Shown: positions 53,053 to 61,458 of the stretch, one piece after another
Layout: every line of letters begins with the position of its first letter
Numbering within the stretch: position 1 is the first letter of the stretch
NCBI RefSeq assembly: GCF_040545875.1
Contig: NZ_JBEPMR010000002.1
Direction: 5' to 3' (one strand)
Origin: Faecalicatena_A orotica
GTDB taxonomy: Bacteria > Bacillota > Clostridia > Lachnospirales > Lachnospiraceae
DNA length: 64,000 nt
Notes under the pieces: model-generated
The model's database searches: none
The model's input: only the letters and a program-made list of their open reading frames with translations
What the model was told of the DNA's origin: nothing
Translations under genes and position numbers: made by a program

Positions 53053-54423
53053 TTACCTCGTTTTAAGCGCTTCTACCAGCTCGGGAAATTCCATCCCGTG
53101 AGAAGCTTTTATCAGAATTGTATCGTTTTCGTTGATGACAGAATCCACGCTGTTCAGGAATTCTGCTTTGGTATCATAGTGGTAAATTTCCATACCTGTT
53201 TCCAGAGAAGCAGCGCCGCGGGCGATCTCCCGGGCCAGATCACCGATACAGACAAGCATGTGGATTCCGGCTTTTGCAGCATATTGGCCGATCTCATTGT
53301 GCATCTCACATTCTTTCGGCCCCAGCTCGAACATATCACCAAGTATAGCAACAGTCCGTCCGTCTGCCTTTGAAAGGACATCAAGGGAAGCCTTCATAGA
53401 AGCTGGATTTGCATTGTAGCAGTCATCAATGATCGTCAGGTGTCCGGTTTCAATCAGGTTGCTGCGTCCGGCCAGAGGAACTAAAGCCTCAATGCCTTTT
53501 TTAATTCCGGCATCATCCATTCCCAGAACCCGTCCGACTGCAATCGCGGCGAGTGCATTGTATACCATATGTGAGCCGGGGATGGAAATATGTGCGGTAA
53601 ACTCGGAATCCGGAGTGCAGAACAAGGCTGTGGTTCCTTTTAAACCGAGATTTTCAATGTTTTCTGCATAGTATCTGCATCCGGGGTTCAGGCCAAAGAA
53701 GATCGGGTCGATCCGGTTGGCAGGAGTTACAGTGGAAAGCATATCATCGTCACCGTTTAAGACAATACTTCCGTTTGGATTCATATACAGGAACATTTCA
53801 GTCTTGGCCTTTAGTATTCCTTCACGGGACTTCAATTGTTCAAGGTGTGCGCATCCAATATTCGTAATTACACAGATATCAGGACGGGCAATCTTGGCGA
53901 GCCGTTCCATTTCACCGAAATCGCTGATTCCCATTTCTAAGACAGCCACCTCATGGTCCTCGCGAATCTTGAATACGGTCAGCGGCAGTCCGATTTCATT
54001 ATTAAAGTTGCCCTCTGTTTTCAGGACTTTAAATTTCTGGCCGAGAACAGATGCAATCATTTCCTTTGTGCTAGTCTTTCCCACACTTCCGGATATTCCT
54101 ACGACCTTGACATGAAGAGAACGGCGGTAATGCTCTGCGATATCTTTTAAAGCCTGCACACAGGAATTTACCATAATATAAGGGTAGGAAGCACCCTCGA
54201 TCCGTTTTTCAGACAGGGCGCACAGGGCGCCGTCGCGGATGGACTGGGGGATAAACATATGACCGTCAACGCGCGCGCCTCTGATGGCAACAAACAGACA
54301 ATCCTTTTCAATTTTACGGCTGTCGATGGTGACACTGCTGACTTCCTTATAATAGCAGTCTTCATCCCCATAATAAATTCCGCCGCATGCAACGGCGATT
54401 TCTTTTAACGTCATATTTTTCAT
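53053..54423 (-). CDS. murF: UDP-N-acetylmuramoyl-tripeptide--D-alanyl-D-alanine ligase
   Basis: Adds D-Ala-D-Ala to the UDP-MurNAc-tripeptide in cytosolic peptidoglycan synthesis. 456 residues in three domains; P-loop GISGSVGKTSTKEM near 107-120, EMGISDFGEMERLA, and IDDCYNANPASMKASLDVL, which is a clear MurF signature. Nine bases downstream of ddl, which makes its second substrate. Confidence 0.93.
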   Translation of the reverse strand: MKNMTLKEIAVACGGIYYGDEDCYYKEVSSVTIDSRKIEKDCLFVAIRGARVDGHMFIPQSIRDGALCALSEKRIEGASYPYIMVNSCVQALKDIAEHYRRSLHVKVVGISGSVGKTSTKEMIASVLGQKFKVLKTEGNFNNEIGLPLTVFKIREDHEVAVLEMGISDFGEMERLAKIARPDICVITNIGCAHLEQLKSREGILKAKTEMFLYMNPNGSIVLNGDDDMLSTVTPANRIDPIFFGLNPGCRYYAENIENLGLKGTTALFCTPDSEFTAHISIPGSHMVYNALAAIAVGRVLGMDDAGIKKGIEALVPLAGRSNLIETGHLTIIDDCYNANPASMKASLDVLSKADGRTVAILGDMFELGPKECEMHNEIGQYAAKAGIHMLVCIGDLAREIARGAASLETGMEIYHYDTKAEFLNSVDSVINENDTILIKASHGMEFPELVEALKTR

Positions 54424-54432
54424 AGCGTACTC

Positions 54433-55491
54433 CTATTTCTGGTATCTTGCTTCCAAAGACTTCTGGATGATCAGTTCGCACAGATCACCATATTCAATCC
54501 CCATTGCTTTTGCTTCTTTCGGCAGGAGGCTTGCCGCTGTCATTCCCGGAAGGGTATTCATCTCCAGACAGTAGAGGTTACCTGTATCATCAAGCAGGAA
54601 ATCTGCCCTGCTGTAGACATTTAGTTTCAAGGCATGGTAAGCCTTTACAGTAAGTTCCATCATCCGGTCAGAGATGTCGCTGCTGATGTCGGCCGGGCAG
54701 ACCTCGTTGGTTGCACCGTCCTGGTATTTATTTGCATAATCGAAGAAACCGGTCTTCGGGATAATCTCAATTGGCAGAAGCGCTTTGCCGTCGATTACCC
54801 CACAGGCGAACTCCCGCCCTTTGATATACTCCTCGATCACGACTTCATCTTCATATTTAAAAGACTTCTTCAGGGCATCCTTATATTCCTCTTCGGAATT
54901 CACAATATAAACGCCGATGCTGGACCCCCCTGAACAGGGCTTCACAACAACCGGCAGGGTAAGTCCGAGCGCTTTGAGTGAATTCTCCTTCACTTTCTTA
55001 TGAAGGCTGACGCCTGCCGGTGTATCAATCCCTGCCTGCAGGAACACCTGCTTCGTAAAGCCCTTATCCATAGCCACGGCACAGCCGAGAGAATCCGGTC
55101 CCGTATACTTAATGCCAAGCAGGTCAAAAGTAGCCTGAAGCTTGCCGTTCTCGCCTTCACCTCCGTGGAGCCCGAGAAACGTAATATCAGCCATACGGCA
55201 GAGCTCGATCACATTCGGCCCGAGGAAACAGTCCGACTGGTCCGGGCGCGAAGCCTTAACAGCTTCAATATCCGGCTCCGTAGTACCTACATTTTTCGCA
55301 ATCTCAAGTCCGTGTCCCGGAAGCGTAAACACCTCTTCCAGTTTATCTATATCATACGGGAAACCAAGAAACACATCCAGCAGAAAAACATCATGCCCCT
55401 TTGCCAGCAGCGTCTTGCAAATCTCCGCGCTGGAAGAAAGAGACACATCACGTTCCGTGCTGAGTCCTCCGGCTAAAACTATAATCTTCAT
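54433..55491 (-). CDS. ddl: D-alanine--D-alanine ligase
   Basis: ATP-grasp enzyme joining two D-alanines. 352 residues: LAGGLSTERDVSLSS at the N-terminus, HGGEGENG near 110, KPCSGGSSIGVYIV for ATP binding, and EMNTLPGMTAASLLP with the metal ligands. First gene of a five-gene minus-strand unit. AAGGAGA precedes the ATG, and a short palindrome lies in the leader. Confidence 0.92.
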   Translation of the reverse strand: MKIIVLAGGLSTERDVSLSSSAEICKTLLAKGHDVFLLDVFLGFPYDIDKLEEVFTLPGHGLEIAKNVGTTEPDIEAVKASRPDQSDCFLGPNVIELCRMADITFLGLHGGEGENGKLQATFDLLGIKYTGPDSLGCAVAMDKGFTKQVFLQAGIDTPAGVSLHKKVKENSLKALGLTLPVVVKPCSGGSSIGVYIVNSEEEYKDALKKSFKYEDEVVIEEYIKGREFACGVIDGKALLPIEIIPKTGFFDYANKYQDGATNEVCPADISSDISDRMMELTVKAYHALKLNVYSRADFLLDDTGNLYCLEMNTLPGMTAASLLPKEAKAMGIEYGDLCELIIQKSLEARYQK

Positions 55492-55511
55492 AAATAAATC
55501 TCCTTTTTCAT

Positions 55512-55526
55512 AGGGGTCTGACCCCT
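55512..55526 (-). other. Short palindrome in the ddl leader
   Basis: AGGGGTC and GACCCCT arms around one base, about 20 bases before the ddl start. Could form a small stem beside the ribosome site. Function unknown. Confidence 0.4.
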
Positions 55527-55597
55527 TTGCTCTCCATTTTCAGAATATTCTAATGTTATTAATCGTATGTTAAATTCACAAAATTCACAGGGCCGGT

Positions 55598-57046
55598 TTA
55601 CCGGCTCAGGTCATCCAATAATGCTGCTTTTGTGTCATACAGTTTTTGTGATAAATCAACATATACGCGGTGCGGGTAGAAGAGACGTTTTGTCTCGTCC
55701 CACAATGTTTCCTTTTCGTGTCTGCAGTACTCTGCAATTTCCATGACAGACGGGGAGGTGTAAATGCATTCTCCGTGTATAAATATTGGCTTTAATATCT
55801 CACGTATCGTGTAAGTCCCGCCCGCAAGCCGTGTCTTCTTCCAGGTTGCATTCGGATCGAACAGCAGCAGTTCTTTGGATGTGTCATATGTCTCATCCGC
55901 GAAACAGATTAAGTCGGCGCGGATTTTGCCAGTCTCTTTATCATATACACGGTAGATTGTCTTGTTGCCCGGATTCGTGATCTTTTCTGTATTTTCAGAA
56001 ATCTTGATCTTAGGTATGAATTCACCTTCTGCATTCTGGATGGCAGCCAGCTTGTACACCCCGCCGAAAGACGGGCAGTCTTTCGAAGTGATCAGGTTCG
56101 TGCCAACGCCCCAGGAAGTGATGGCTGCGCCCTGCATCTTCAGATCGTGGATCAGCATTTCATCCAGATCGTTTGAAGCTGCGATGACTGCATCCGTAAA
56201 TCCGGCCTCATCCAGCATCCTGCGGGCCTGCTTGGACAGATAGGCAAGGTCCCCGCTGTCCAGACGGATACCGTAATGCTTGGAAATAATTCCTTCTTCC
56301 CTCATCTCCCGGAAAACCCGGATCGCATTTGGCACACCGGACTTCAGTGTGTCGTAAGTGTCCACAAGAAGAGTACATGCATCAGGATATAACTTTGCGT
56401 ATTCCTTAAATGCGGTATATTCGTCTTTAAAACTCATGATCCAGCTGTGCGCATGGGTTCCCATAACCGGAACGTCAAAAAGCTTCCCAGCCAGAACGTT
56501 GGAGGTGCCGACACATCCGCCGATCATGGCAGCCCTCGCACCGTAAAGTCCCGCGTCCGGTCCCTGAGCGCGCCGAAGCCCGAATTCCATGATGCCGTCC
56601 CCCTGTGCTGCAAACACAACACGGGAAGTCTTGGTTGCGATCAGGCTCTGGTGGTTAATGATATTTAAAATCGCAGTTTCGACAAGCTGTGCTTCCATAA
56701 TAGGTGCAATCACTTTCACAAGCGGTTCCTTCGGGAAAATCACAGTCCCCTCAGGAATTGCATAAATACTTCCACTGAAATGGAAGCCGCTTAAGTAGTG
56801 CAGGAAGTCTTCACTGAAAATGCCAAGGCCTCTCAAATAGTCTACGTCTTCATATGAAAAATGGAGGTTCTTGATGTAGTCGATTACCTGTTCTACCCCT
56901 GCCATAATGGAGTATCCGCTCTTATTCGGATTCTCGCGGAAAAACACATCGAATACAACCGTTTCATTCTCCTGAGTTTCAAAGTAGCCCTGCATCATCG
57001 TCAGCTCATACAGGTCTGTCAGCAATGTAAGATTCTGCGTACTCAT
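55598..57046 (-). CDS. pncB: Nicotinate phosphoribosyltransferase
   Basis: Makes nicotinate mononucleotide from nicotinate and PRPP in the NAD salvage route. 482 residues, a typical length for the Gram-positive form. LTDLYELTMMQGYF at the N-terminus, FGLRRAQGPDAG, GTSNVLAGKLF, MGTHAHSWIMSF with the phosphorylated His, and RLDSGDLAYLS are all family signatures. The promoter must lie in the repeat-bearing gap to its right, which it shares with a divergent gene. Confidence 0.93.
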   Translation of the reverse strand: MSTQNLTLLTDLYELTMMQGYFETQENETVVFDVFFRENPNKSGYSIMAGVEQVIDYIKNLHFSYEDVDYLRGLGIFSEDFLHYLSGFHFSGSIYAIPEGTVIFPKEPLVKVIAPIMEAQLVETAILNIINHQSLIATKTSRVVFAAQGDGIMEFGLRRAQGPDAGLYGARAAMIGGCVGTSNVLAGKLFDVPVMGTHAHSWIMSFKDEYTAFKEYAKLYPDACTLLVDTYDTLKSGVPNAIRVFREMREEGIISKHYGIRLDSGDLAYLSKQARRMLDEAGFTDAVIAASNDLDEMLIHDLKMQGAAITSWGVGTNLITSKDCPSFGGVYKLAAIQNAEGEFIPKIKISENTEKITNPGNKTIYRVYDKETGKIRADLICFADETYDTSKELLLFDPNATWKKTRLAGGTYTIREILKPIFIHGECIYTSPSVMEIAEYCRHEKETLWDETKRLFYPHRVYVDLSQKLYDTKAALLDDLSR

Positions 57047-57156
57047 AATATTCTCCTTTTTACCTTATTCTGCAGCAAACGCCGCAGATTCATCCACCTG
57101 CACGGCATGTATTGCAGGATGCCGGAGGGGAAATGTGCAGTATATGCACGGGAACA

Positions 57157-57256
57157 GTATACCATGAACACTAGATTCGAAAGAACCTCATCAAGTGTTC
57201 AGGTATGCATTTTCACTAAGCTCGATAAAACCTCGCTAAGTGTAAATAGTATACCA
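57157..57256. repeat. Two-hairpin dispersed repeat, copy 2
   Basis: Second copy of the element at 14236-14336. First stem 57167-57176 with 57190-57199, second downstream with the same sequence as copy 1. In the first stem the three-base part changes from AAC/GTT to GAT/ATC, so pairing is kept. AGTATACCA borders both ends. It lies between divergent pncB and the DUF2007-like gene; the rest of the 57047-57406 gap shows no gene. Confidence 0.8.
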
Positions 57257-57406
57257 CAAATACAAAAATCGTGAAAGTGCAAATACTTTGGTTACTGTTG
57301 TGGTTTACGCTCCCAATTTATATAAAGCAAGTGACTTTATCTGTTCATAGTGATAAAATGTGAATAACAAGATGCCCATGTTCGCAGGAAGAAAAGGAGG
57401 ACGAGG

Positions 57407-57676
57407 ATGATTACAGTATTTAACCGCAAAGAATTGGTAAGTACATACAATATGGGGGAACAGTCGGAAATACGAAACATTTTGTCGCAAAATAAGATTG
57501 ACTATGATATTAAGACTATAAACAGAAAAAGCCCCTCCCCGATGGCGGCAGGCTCAAGGGCTCATACGGGGACGTTTGGTGAGAAACTGGAATTGGAGTA
57601 TGAGTACACGATTTATGTAAAGAAAGAGGATTATGATGAGGCATCATATTTAATAAGAGATATAAAACCACGCTAA
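57407..57676 (+). CDS. Small DUF2007-like protein
   Basis: 89 residues with AAAGGAGG upstream. The pattern of an N-terminal strand (MITVFNRKELVSTYNMG), a helix with a short linker, and a C-terminal YTIYVKKEDYDEASYLI resembles the DUF2007 'signal transducing' fold. Function unknown. 30 bases before a methyltransferase gene, probably co-transcribed. Confidence 0.75.
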   Translation: MITVFNRKELVSTYNMGEQSEIRNILSQNKIDYDIKTINRKSPSPMAAGSRAHTGTFGEKLELEYEYTIYVKKEDYDEASYLIRDIKPR

Positions 57677-57706
57677 AGGCGGCAAATAAGGAGGGAGATA
57701 CGAGAT

Positions 57707-58498
57707 ATGATTCAGAATGAAAATATAGATCACGGTAAGGCTTTCGACTGGGGGCGTACGTCATCTGATTATGCAAAATACAGGGACATCTATCCACAGG
57801 AGTTTTATCAGAATCTGGTCGACTTGGGCTTGTGTGTGAAAGGCCAGAAGGTATTGGATATCGGAACGGGAACAGGTGTGATTCCGCGCAACATGTATCG
57901 GTATGGAGCCGATTTTACAGGAATTGATATCTCGGAAAATCAGATCAGCCAGGCTGCCGCTCTTGCGAAAGAATGCGGCATGGATATAGACTTTCACTGT
58001 ACGCCTGCCGAAAAATGTGGTTTTCCGGACGGGACGTTTGATGTGATCACTGCCTGTCAATGTTTTACCTATTTCAATCATGAAGAACTTGCGCCTCTCA
58101 TCTGGAGAATGCTGAAACCCGGCGGAAGGTTCATTGTTCTGTACATGGCGTGGCTCCCGTTTGAGGACATGATTGCCGGAAAAAGTGAGGATCTGATTTT
58201 AAAATACAACCCCGCCTGGACGGGCTGCAAAGAGCGGAGGCATCCGATTTCCATACCAGATGTGTACGGAACATATTTTACAATGGAAAGTGAAAAGGTT
58301 TTTGATATACAGGTGCCTTTCACAAGGGAAAGCTGGAACGGGCGGATGAAGGCGTGCCGTGGCATCGGGGCCTCTTTGTCAGAAGAAGAGGTTGAGAGCT
58401 TCGAAACGGAGCACAGGGCCCTGCTTAAGGAAATTGCACCTGAGGAGTTTAATATCCTTCATTACACGGCGATGACTGTTTTAAAGAAAAACGTCTAG
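57707..58498 (+). CDS. Class I SAM-dependent methyltransferase
   Basis: 263 residues with SAM-binding motif VLDIGTGTGVIPRNM near 45-59, acidic loop DFTGIDISENQI, and motif DVITACQCFTYF followed by MLKPGGRF. UbiE/Methyltransf_11 type. Substrate unknown. Preceded by AAGGAGGGA. Confidence 0.87.
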   Translation: MIQNENIDHGKAFDWGRTSSDYAKYRDIYPQEFYQNLVDLGLCVKGQKVLDIGTGTGVIPRNMYRYGADFTGIDISENQISQAAALAKECGMDIDFHCTPAEKCGFPDGTFDVITACQCFTYFNHEELAPLIWRMLKPGGRFIVLYMAWLPFEDMIAGKSEDLILKYNPAWTGCKERRHPISIPDVYGTYFTMESEKVFDIQVPFTRESWNGRMKACRGIGASLSEEEVESFETEHRALLKEIAPEEFNILHYTAMTVLKKNV

Positions 58499-58503
58499 TA
58501 TTT

Positions 58504-58520
58504 CCAGAGTGGGGCTCTGG
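58504..58520 (+). terminator. Weak hairpin after the methyltransferase
   Basis: CCAGAG and CTCTGG arms with a 5-base loop directly after the stop codon, without a T-run. May mark a 3' end. Confidence 0.35.
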
Positions 58521-58542
58521 CGATGAAGGACAACTTATATGA

Positions 58543-58559
58543 TTGTGCACCGTGCACAA
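58543..58559. promoter_or_regulatory. 17-base perfect palindrome, probable operator
   Basis: TTGTGCACCGTGCACAA has perfect 8-base arms around one base. It lies about 55 bases before a TATACT at 58614-58619 and ahead of the DUF1177 operon. Regulator unknown; the LacI-type gene at 63795 is one candidate. Confidence 0.6.
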
Positions 58560-58630
58560 AAAGAGCACTGAGATTTGTCAGTCATGAATAAGGACTTTCG
58601 CTATTTAAAATGATATACTGAACCTAAGGC

Positions 58631-58697
58631 GCCAATGCAGGGCATTACCGGATGTGGGGAAACGACCGCACATTCCGGTGGCCTGCATTGGCTTTTT
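58631..58697 (+). terminator. Large structured terminator or leader attenuator
   Basis: Outer arms GCCAATGCAGG and CCTGCATTGGC enclose a second hairpin (CCGGATGTG with CACATTCCGG), then TTTTT. If transcription starts after TATACT at 58614-58619 the whole leader would be this structure, as in an attenuator or riboswitch. It may instead end the upstream unit. No known riboswitch class was recognised. Confidence 0.65.
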
Positions 58698-58748
58698 GTT
58701 TTAACGGAATTCTAAATTTTAGAAGAGATGAAAAAGGAGGAACAGGAA

Positions 58749-59687
58749 ATGTTAATGAAACAGATTATCGATGCGTATGAGGTATTGGACAGCAGCTTTG
58801 TAACGGGAAAAAAGGTGGAGGAATATCTCCGTGCTATCCAGCCGGATGCGGACATTACCGTTTACGAGCTAAAAGGACCGAAAGGAACTACAGACATGCT
58901 GAAGGTGAGAATCCCCGGCAGCAATGGCAAGGCAAAGGGGGGGACGGCTCCGACGATCGGACTTCTCGGTAGGCTTGGCGGAATTGGTGCACGCCCGGAA
59001 AGGATCGGATTCGTATCCGACGGGGACGGCGCACTGGCAGCTGTAGCGCTGGCGGCAAAGCTTCTGGATATGCAGAACAAGGGGGATGTACTGGAAGGAG
59101 ATGTATTTATCTCTACACATATCTGCCCGCATGCACCGACGGCGCCGCATGATCCAGTACCGTTCATGGGCTCTCCTGTAGAGATGTCCCAGGTAAATAA
59201 AGAGGAAGTTTCCGATGACCTTGATGCAATCCTTTCCGTGGATACGACCAAAGGAAACCGCGTTATCAATACGAGGGGATTCGCGATTTCCCCTACTGTA
59301 AAAGAAGGATATATCCTGCGCACATCCGATGACCTGCTGGACCTGATGCAGATAACGACAGGAAAACTGCCATATGTATTCCCACTGGCAATTCAGGATA
59401 TCACTCCATATGGAAATGACCTGCACCACTTAAACAGTGTGCTCCAGCCATGTACGGCAACCAATGCGCCTGTAGTCGGTGTTGCAATTACGGCAGAAAC
59501 AATGGTGCCGGGATGTGCAACCGGGGCAAGCCATGCGTCAGACATAGAGGAAGCGGCACGCTTCATGCTGGAAGTTGCAAAAGCATTTGGCAGGGGGCAG
59601 TGCAGGTTCTATGATGAAGAGGAATTTGAAAGAATGCAGAAACTTTATGGAACAATGAAACATTTCCAGACACTTGGAAAAGAATAA
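58749..59687 (+). CDS. DUF1177 family protein
   Basis: 312 residues of a conserved family without known reaction. Recognisable stretches: GLLGRLGGIGARPERIGFVSDGDGA, STHICPHAPTAPHDPVPFMGSPV and AETMVPGCATGASHASDIEEAARF. His and Asp residues in these stretches could bind a metal. ATG 58749 is preceded by AAAGGAGG; an earlier ATG at 58728 lies before that site. Next genes are AroM, an M29/NicX-like enzyme and a racemase, a set that suggests use of a peptide or amide compound. Confidence 0.82.
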   Translation: MLMKQIIDAYEVLDSSFVTGKKVEEYLRAIQPDADITVYELKGPKGTTDMLKVRIPGSNGKAKGGTAPTIGLLGRLGGIGARPERIGFVSDGDGALAAVALAAKLLDMQNKGDVLEGDVFISTHICPHAPTAPHDPVPFMGSPVEMSQVNKEEVSDDLDAILSVDTTKGNRVINTRGFAISPTVKEGYILRTSDDLLDLMQITTGKLPYVFPLAIQDITPYGNDLHHLNSVLQPCTATNAPVVGVAITAETMVPGCATGASHASDIEEAARFMLEVAKAFGRGQCRFYDEEEFERMQKLYGTMKHFQTLGKE

Positions 59688-59736
59688 TGTTTCAGTATGA
59701 AGAACCCAAAGTGATAAAATGCAGGAGGGATTCGGT

Positions 59737-60414
59737 ATGAAGATAGGTGCAATTACAATCGGGCAGTCACCCCGGGTGGATGTGACTGCAGATATTATGG
59801 ATATATTTGGCGGCAGGATCGAACTTGTTCAGGCAGGCGGCCTGGATGGCCTGACAAGGGAACAGATTGCCAAGTTTGCTCCCGGGGAAGGGGACTATGT
59901 GCTTGTGTCAAGGCTGAATGACGGGAGTTCCGTGACATTTGCCGAGCGCTATATTCTCCCGCGCCTTCAGGAAGCGATCGACAGGATGGAGGAGGACGGA
60001 TGCCGGCTGATCATGGTGTTCTGCACCGGCAGCTTTCCAGAGACACTATCGGCAAAGAACATCCCGCTTATCTATCCGTGCGAAATACTGGACCGGCTTG
60101 TCCCGCTGATGAGCAAGAAATCCAATATCATCTGTATGACCCCGTCCCCGCTTCAACTGGAGCAGACAGAGAATAAATGGAAAAATTATGTCAAGCAGGT
60201 AAAATCCATAGCCGCCTCCCCGTACGGAGACTGGGAGACTTTGGAGAAAGCAGCAGATGAGGCAAAAGAAATGGATGCCGATCTGATCGTTTTGGATTGT
60301 ATTGGGTATACTCAAAAGATGAAGGATATGTTCGCAGAGAAGACAGGGAAAATGGTTGTCCTGCCGAGGACGCTTCTTGCGAGAGTTGTATCTGAACTGA
60401 CGGATGTGAAATAA
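59737..60414 (+). CDS. AroM family protein
   Basis: 225 residues resembling E. coli AroM, a member of the Asp/Glu racemase-like fold with unknown reaction. GAITIGQSPRVDVTADI at the N-terminus and MVFCTGSFP, whose Cys sits where a racemase catalytic Cys would be. A second Cys in VLDCIGYT could complete a two-cysteine site. ATG 59737 follows AGGAGGG; the earlier ATG at 59719 does not. Operon partner of the DUF1177 gene. Confidence 0.83.
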   Translation: MKIGAITIGQSPRVDVTADIMDIFGGRIELVQAGGLDGLTREQIAKFAPGEGDYVLVSRLNDGSSVTFAERYILPRLQEAIDRMEEDGCRLIMVFCTGSFPETLSAKNIPLIYPCEILDRLVPLMSKKSNIICMTPSPLQLEQTENKWKNYVKQVKSIAASPYGDWETLEKAADEAKEMDADLIVLDCIGYTQKMKDMFAEKTGKMVVLPRTLLARVVSELTDVK

Positions 60415-60433
60415 CATGAAAGAGGAGTTAGAC

Positions 60434-61378
60434 ATGAATGAACTGGTAAATATTGCAGAAGGCATCCTGAAATCGTGTCTGGATGCGAAAGAGGGGGAAT
60501 CTGTGCTTGTTGTAACAGACGACAGCAGGAGGGAAATCGGCGAAGCATTTTACGATGCCTCGAAGAATCTTGGATGTGAAGGCATGATCCTGATTATGAA
60601 AGAGAGGACCGTGAATGGCGAAGAGCCTCCTAAGGTCGTTGCGGAGGCGATGAAGGGGGCCGACATCGTGATAGCGCCTTCAGCAAAGTCGCTGACCCAT
60701 ACAAATGCAAGAATCCAGGCGGCTGCGGCCGGGGCAAGGGTGGCAACCATGCCGGGGATCACGAAGGAAATGTTCAGCCGGGGAGCGATGACTGCCGATT
60801 ATAATGAAGTGGAAAAACTCACGGACAGAATCACTGCAATGCTGACGACAGCAGAGACGGCACGCATTGAAAAAGCAGGGAAGGTGTTGAATCTTTCCTT
60901 AAAAGGCCGGAACGGGGTGCCGAGTCCCGGAGTTTACAAGTGTCCCGGAAAATGCGGCAACCTTCCGTCGGGAGAAGCGTATATTGCCCCGCTGGAAGAC
61001 GGCTCGGATGGGGAAATGATCATAGACGGTTCTATGGTCGGCATCGGAAAACTGGATGCCCCGCTGGAGGTAGTGGTTTCCGGGGGAAAGTTAAGGTCTG
61101 TGACAGGCAAAAAGAGTGAGAATCTGGACATACTGCTGAAATCGGAAGAAAACGCCACACTCTGCGAACTGGGGATCGGAACGAATGAAGCCGCTGTCTT
61201 AAATGGCATTATTCTGGAAGACGAAAAAGTATACGGGACCGTCCATATAGCATTTGGAACAAACACGTCATTTGGAGGGACCAATAAGGCAGAGTGCCAT
61301 ATGGATGGGATTATTTTGGAACCGACACTCTATCTGGATGATATACTCGTTATAAAAGACGGAAAGTTCATGGTGTAG
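60434..61378 (+). CDS. M29 aminopeptidase / NicX-like metalloenzyme
   Basis: 314 residues of the leucyl-aminopeptidase-like family that also includes the dioxygenase NicX. The C-terminal HIAFGTNTSFGGTNKAECHMDGIIL carries the His...HxD metal-binding pattern, and ELGIGTNEAA a conserved Glu. The sequence cannot separate a peptidase from a ring-cleaving activity. ATG 60434 lies 7 bases after GAGGAG. Third gene of the DUF1177 operon. Confidence 0.75.
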   Translation: MNELVNIAEGILKSCLDAKEGESVLVVTDDSRREIGEAFYDASKNLGCEGMILIMKERTVNGEEPPKVVAEAMKGADIVIAPSAKSLTHTNARIQAAAAGARVATMPGITKEMFSRGAMTADYNEVEKLTDRITAMLTTAETARIEKAGKVLNLSLKGRNGVPSPGVYKCPGKCGNLPSGEAYIAPLEDGSDGEMIIDGSMVGIGKLDAPLEVVVSGGKLRSVTGKKSENLDILLKSEENATLCELGIGTNEAAVLNGIILEDEKVYGTVHIAFGTNTSFGGTNKAECHMDGIILEPTLYLDDILVIKDGKFMV

Positions 61379-61391
61379 CAAAAGCAGGAGT

Positions 61392-61421
61392 TACTGTGCA
61401 CGGCAGAAGGGGGGCACAGTA
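61392..61421 (+). other. Intercistronic hairpin
   Basis: TACTGTGC and GCACAGTA arms with a 14-base loop before the racemase gene, followed by a second small stem GGCCG/CGGCC near 61427-61449. No T-run. Confidence 0.45.
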
Positions 61422-61458
61422 GCAGGGCCGGAAACATAATACGGCCGGAAGGGAACAT

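Noticed and set aside
58631..58697. Guanidine-II type riboswitch, because of an ACGA loop-like sequence.
   Set aside because: Only one such loop is present, and the required second hairpin and spacing are missing.
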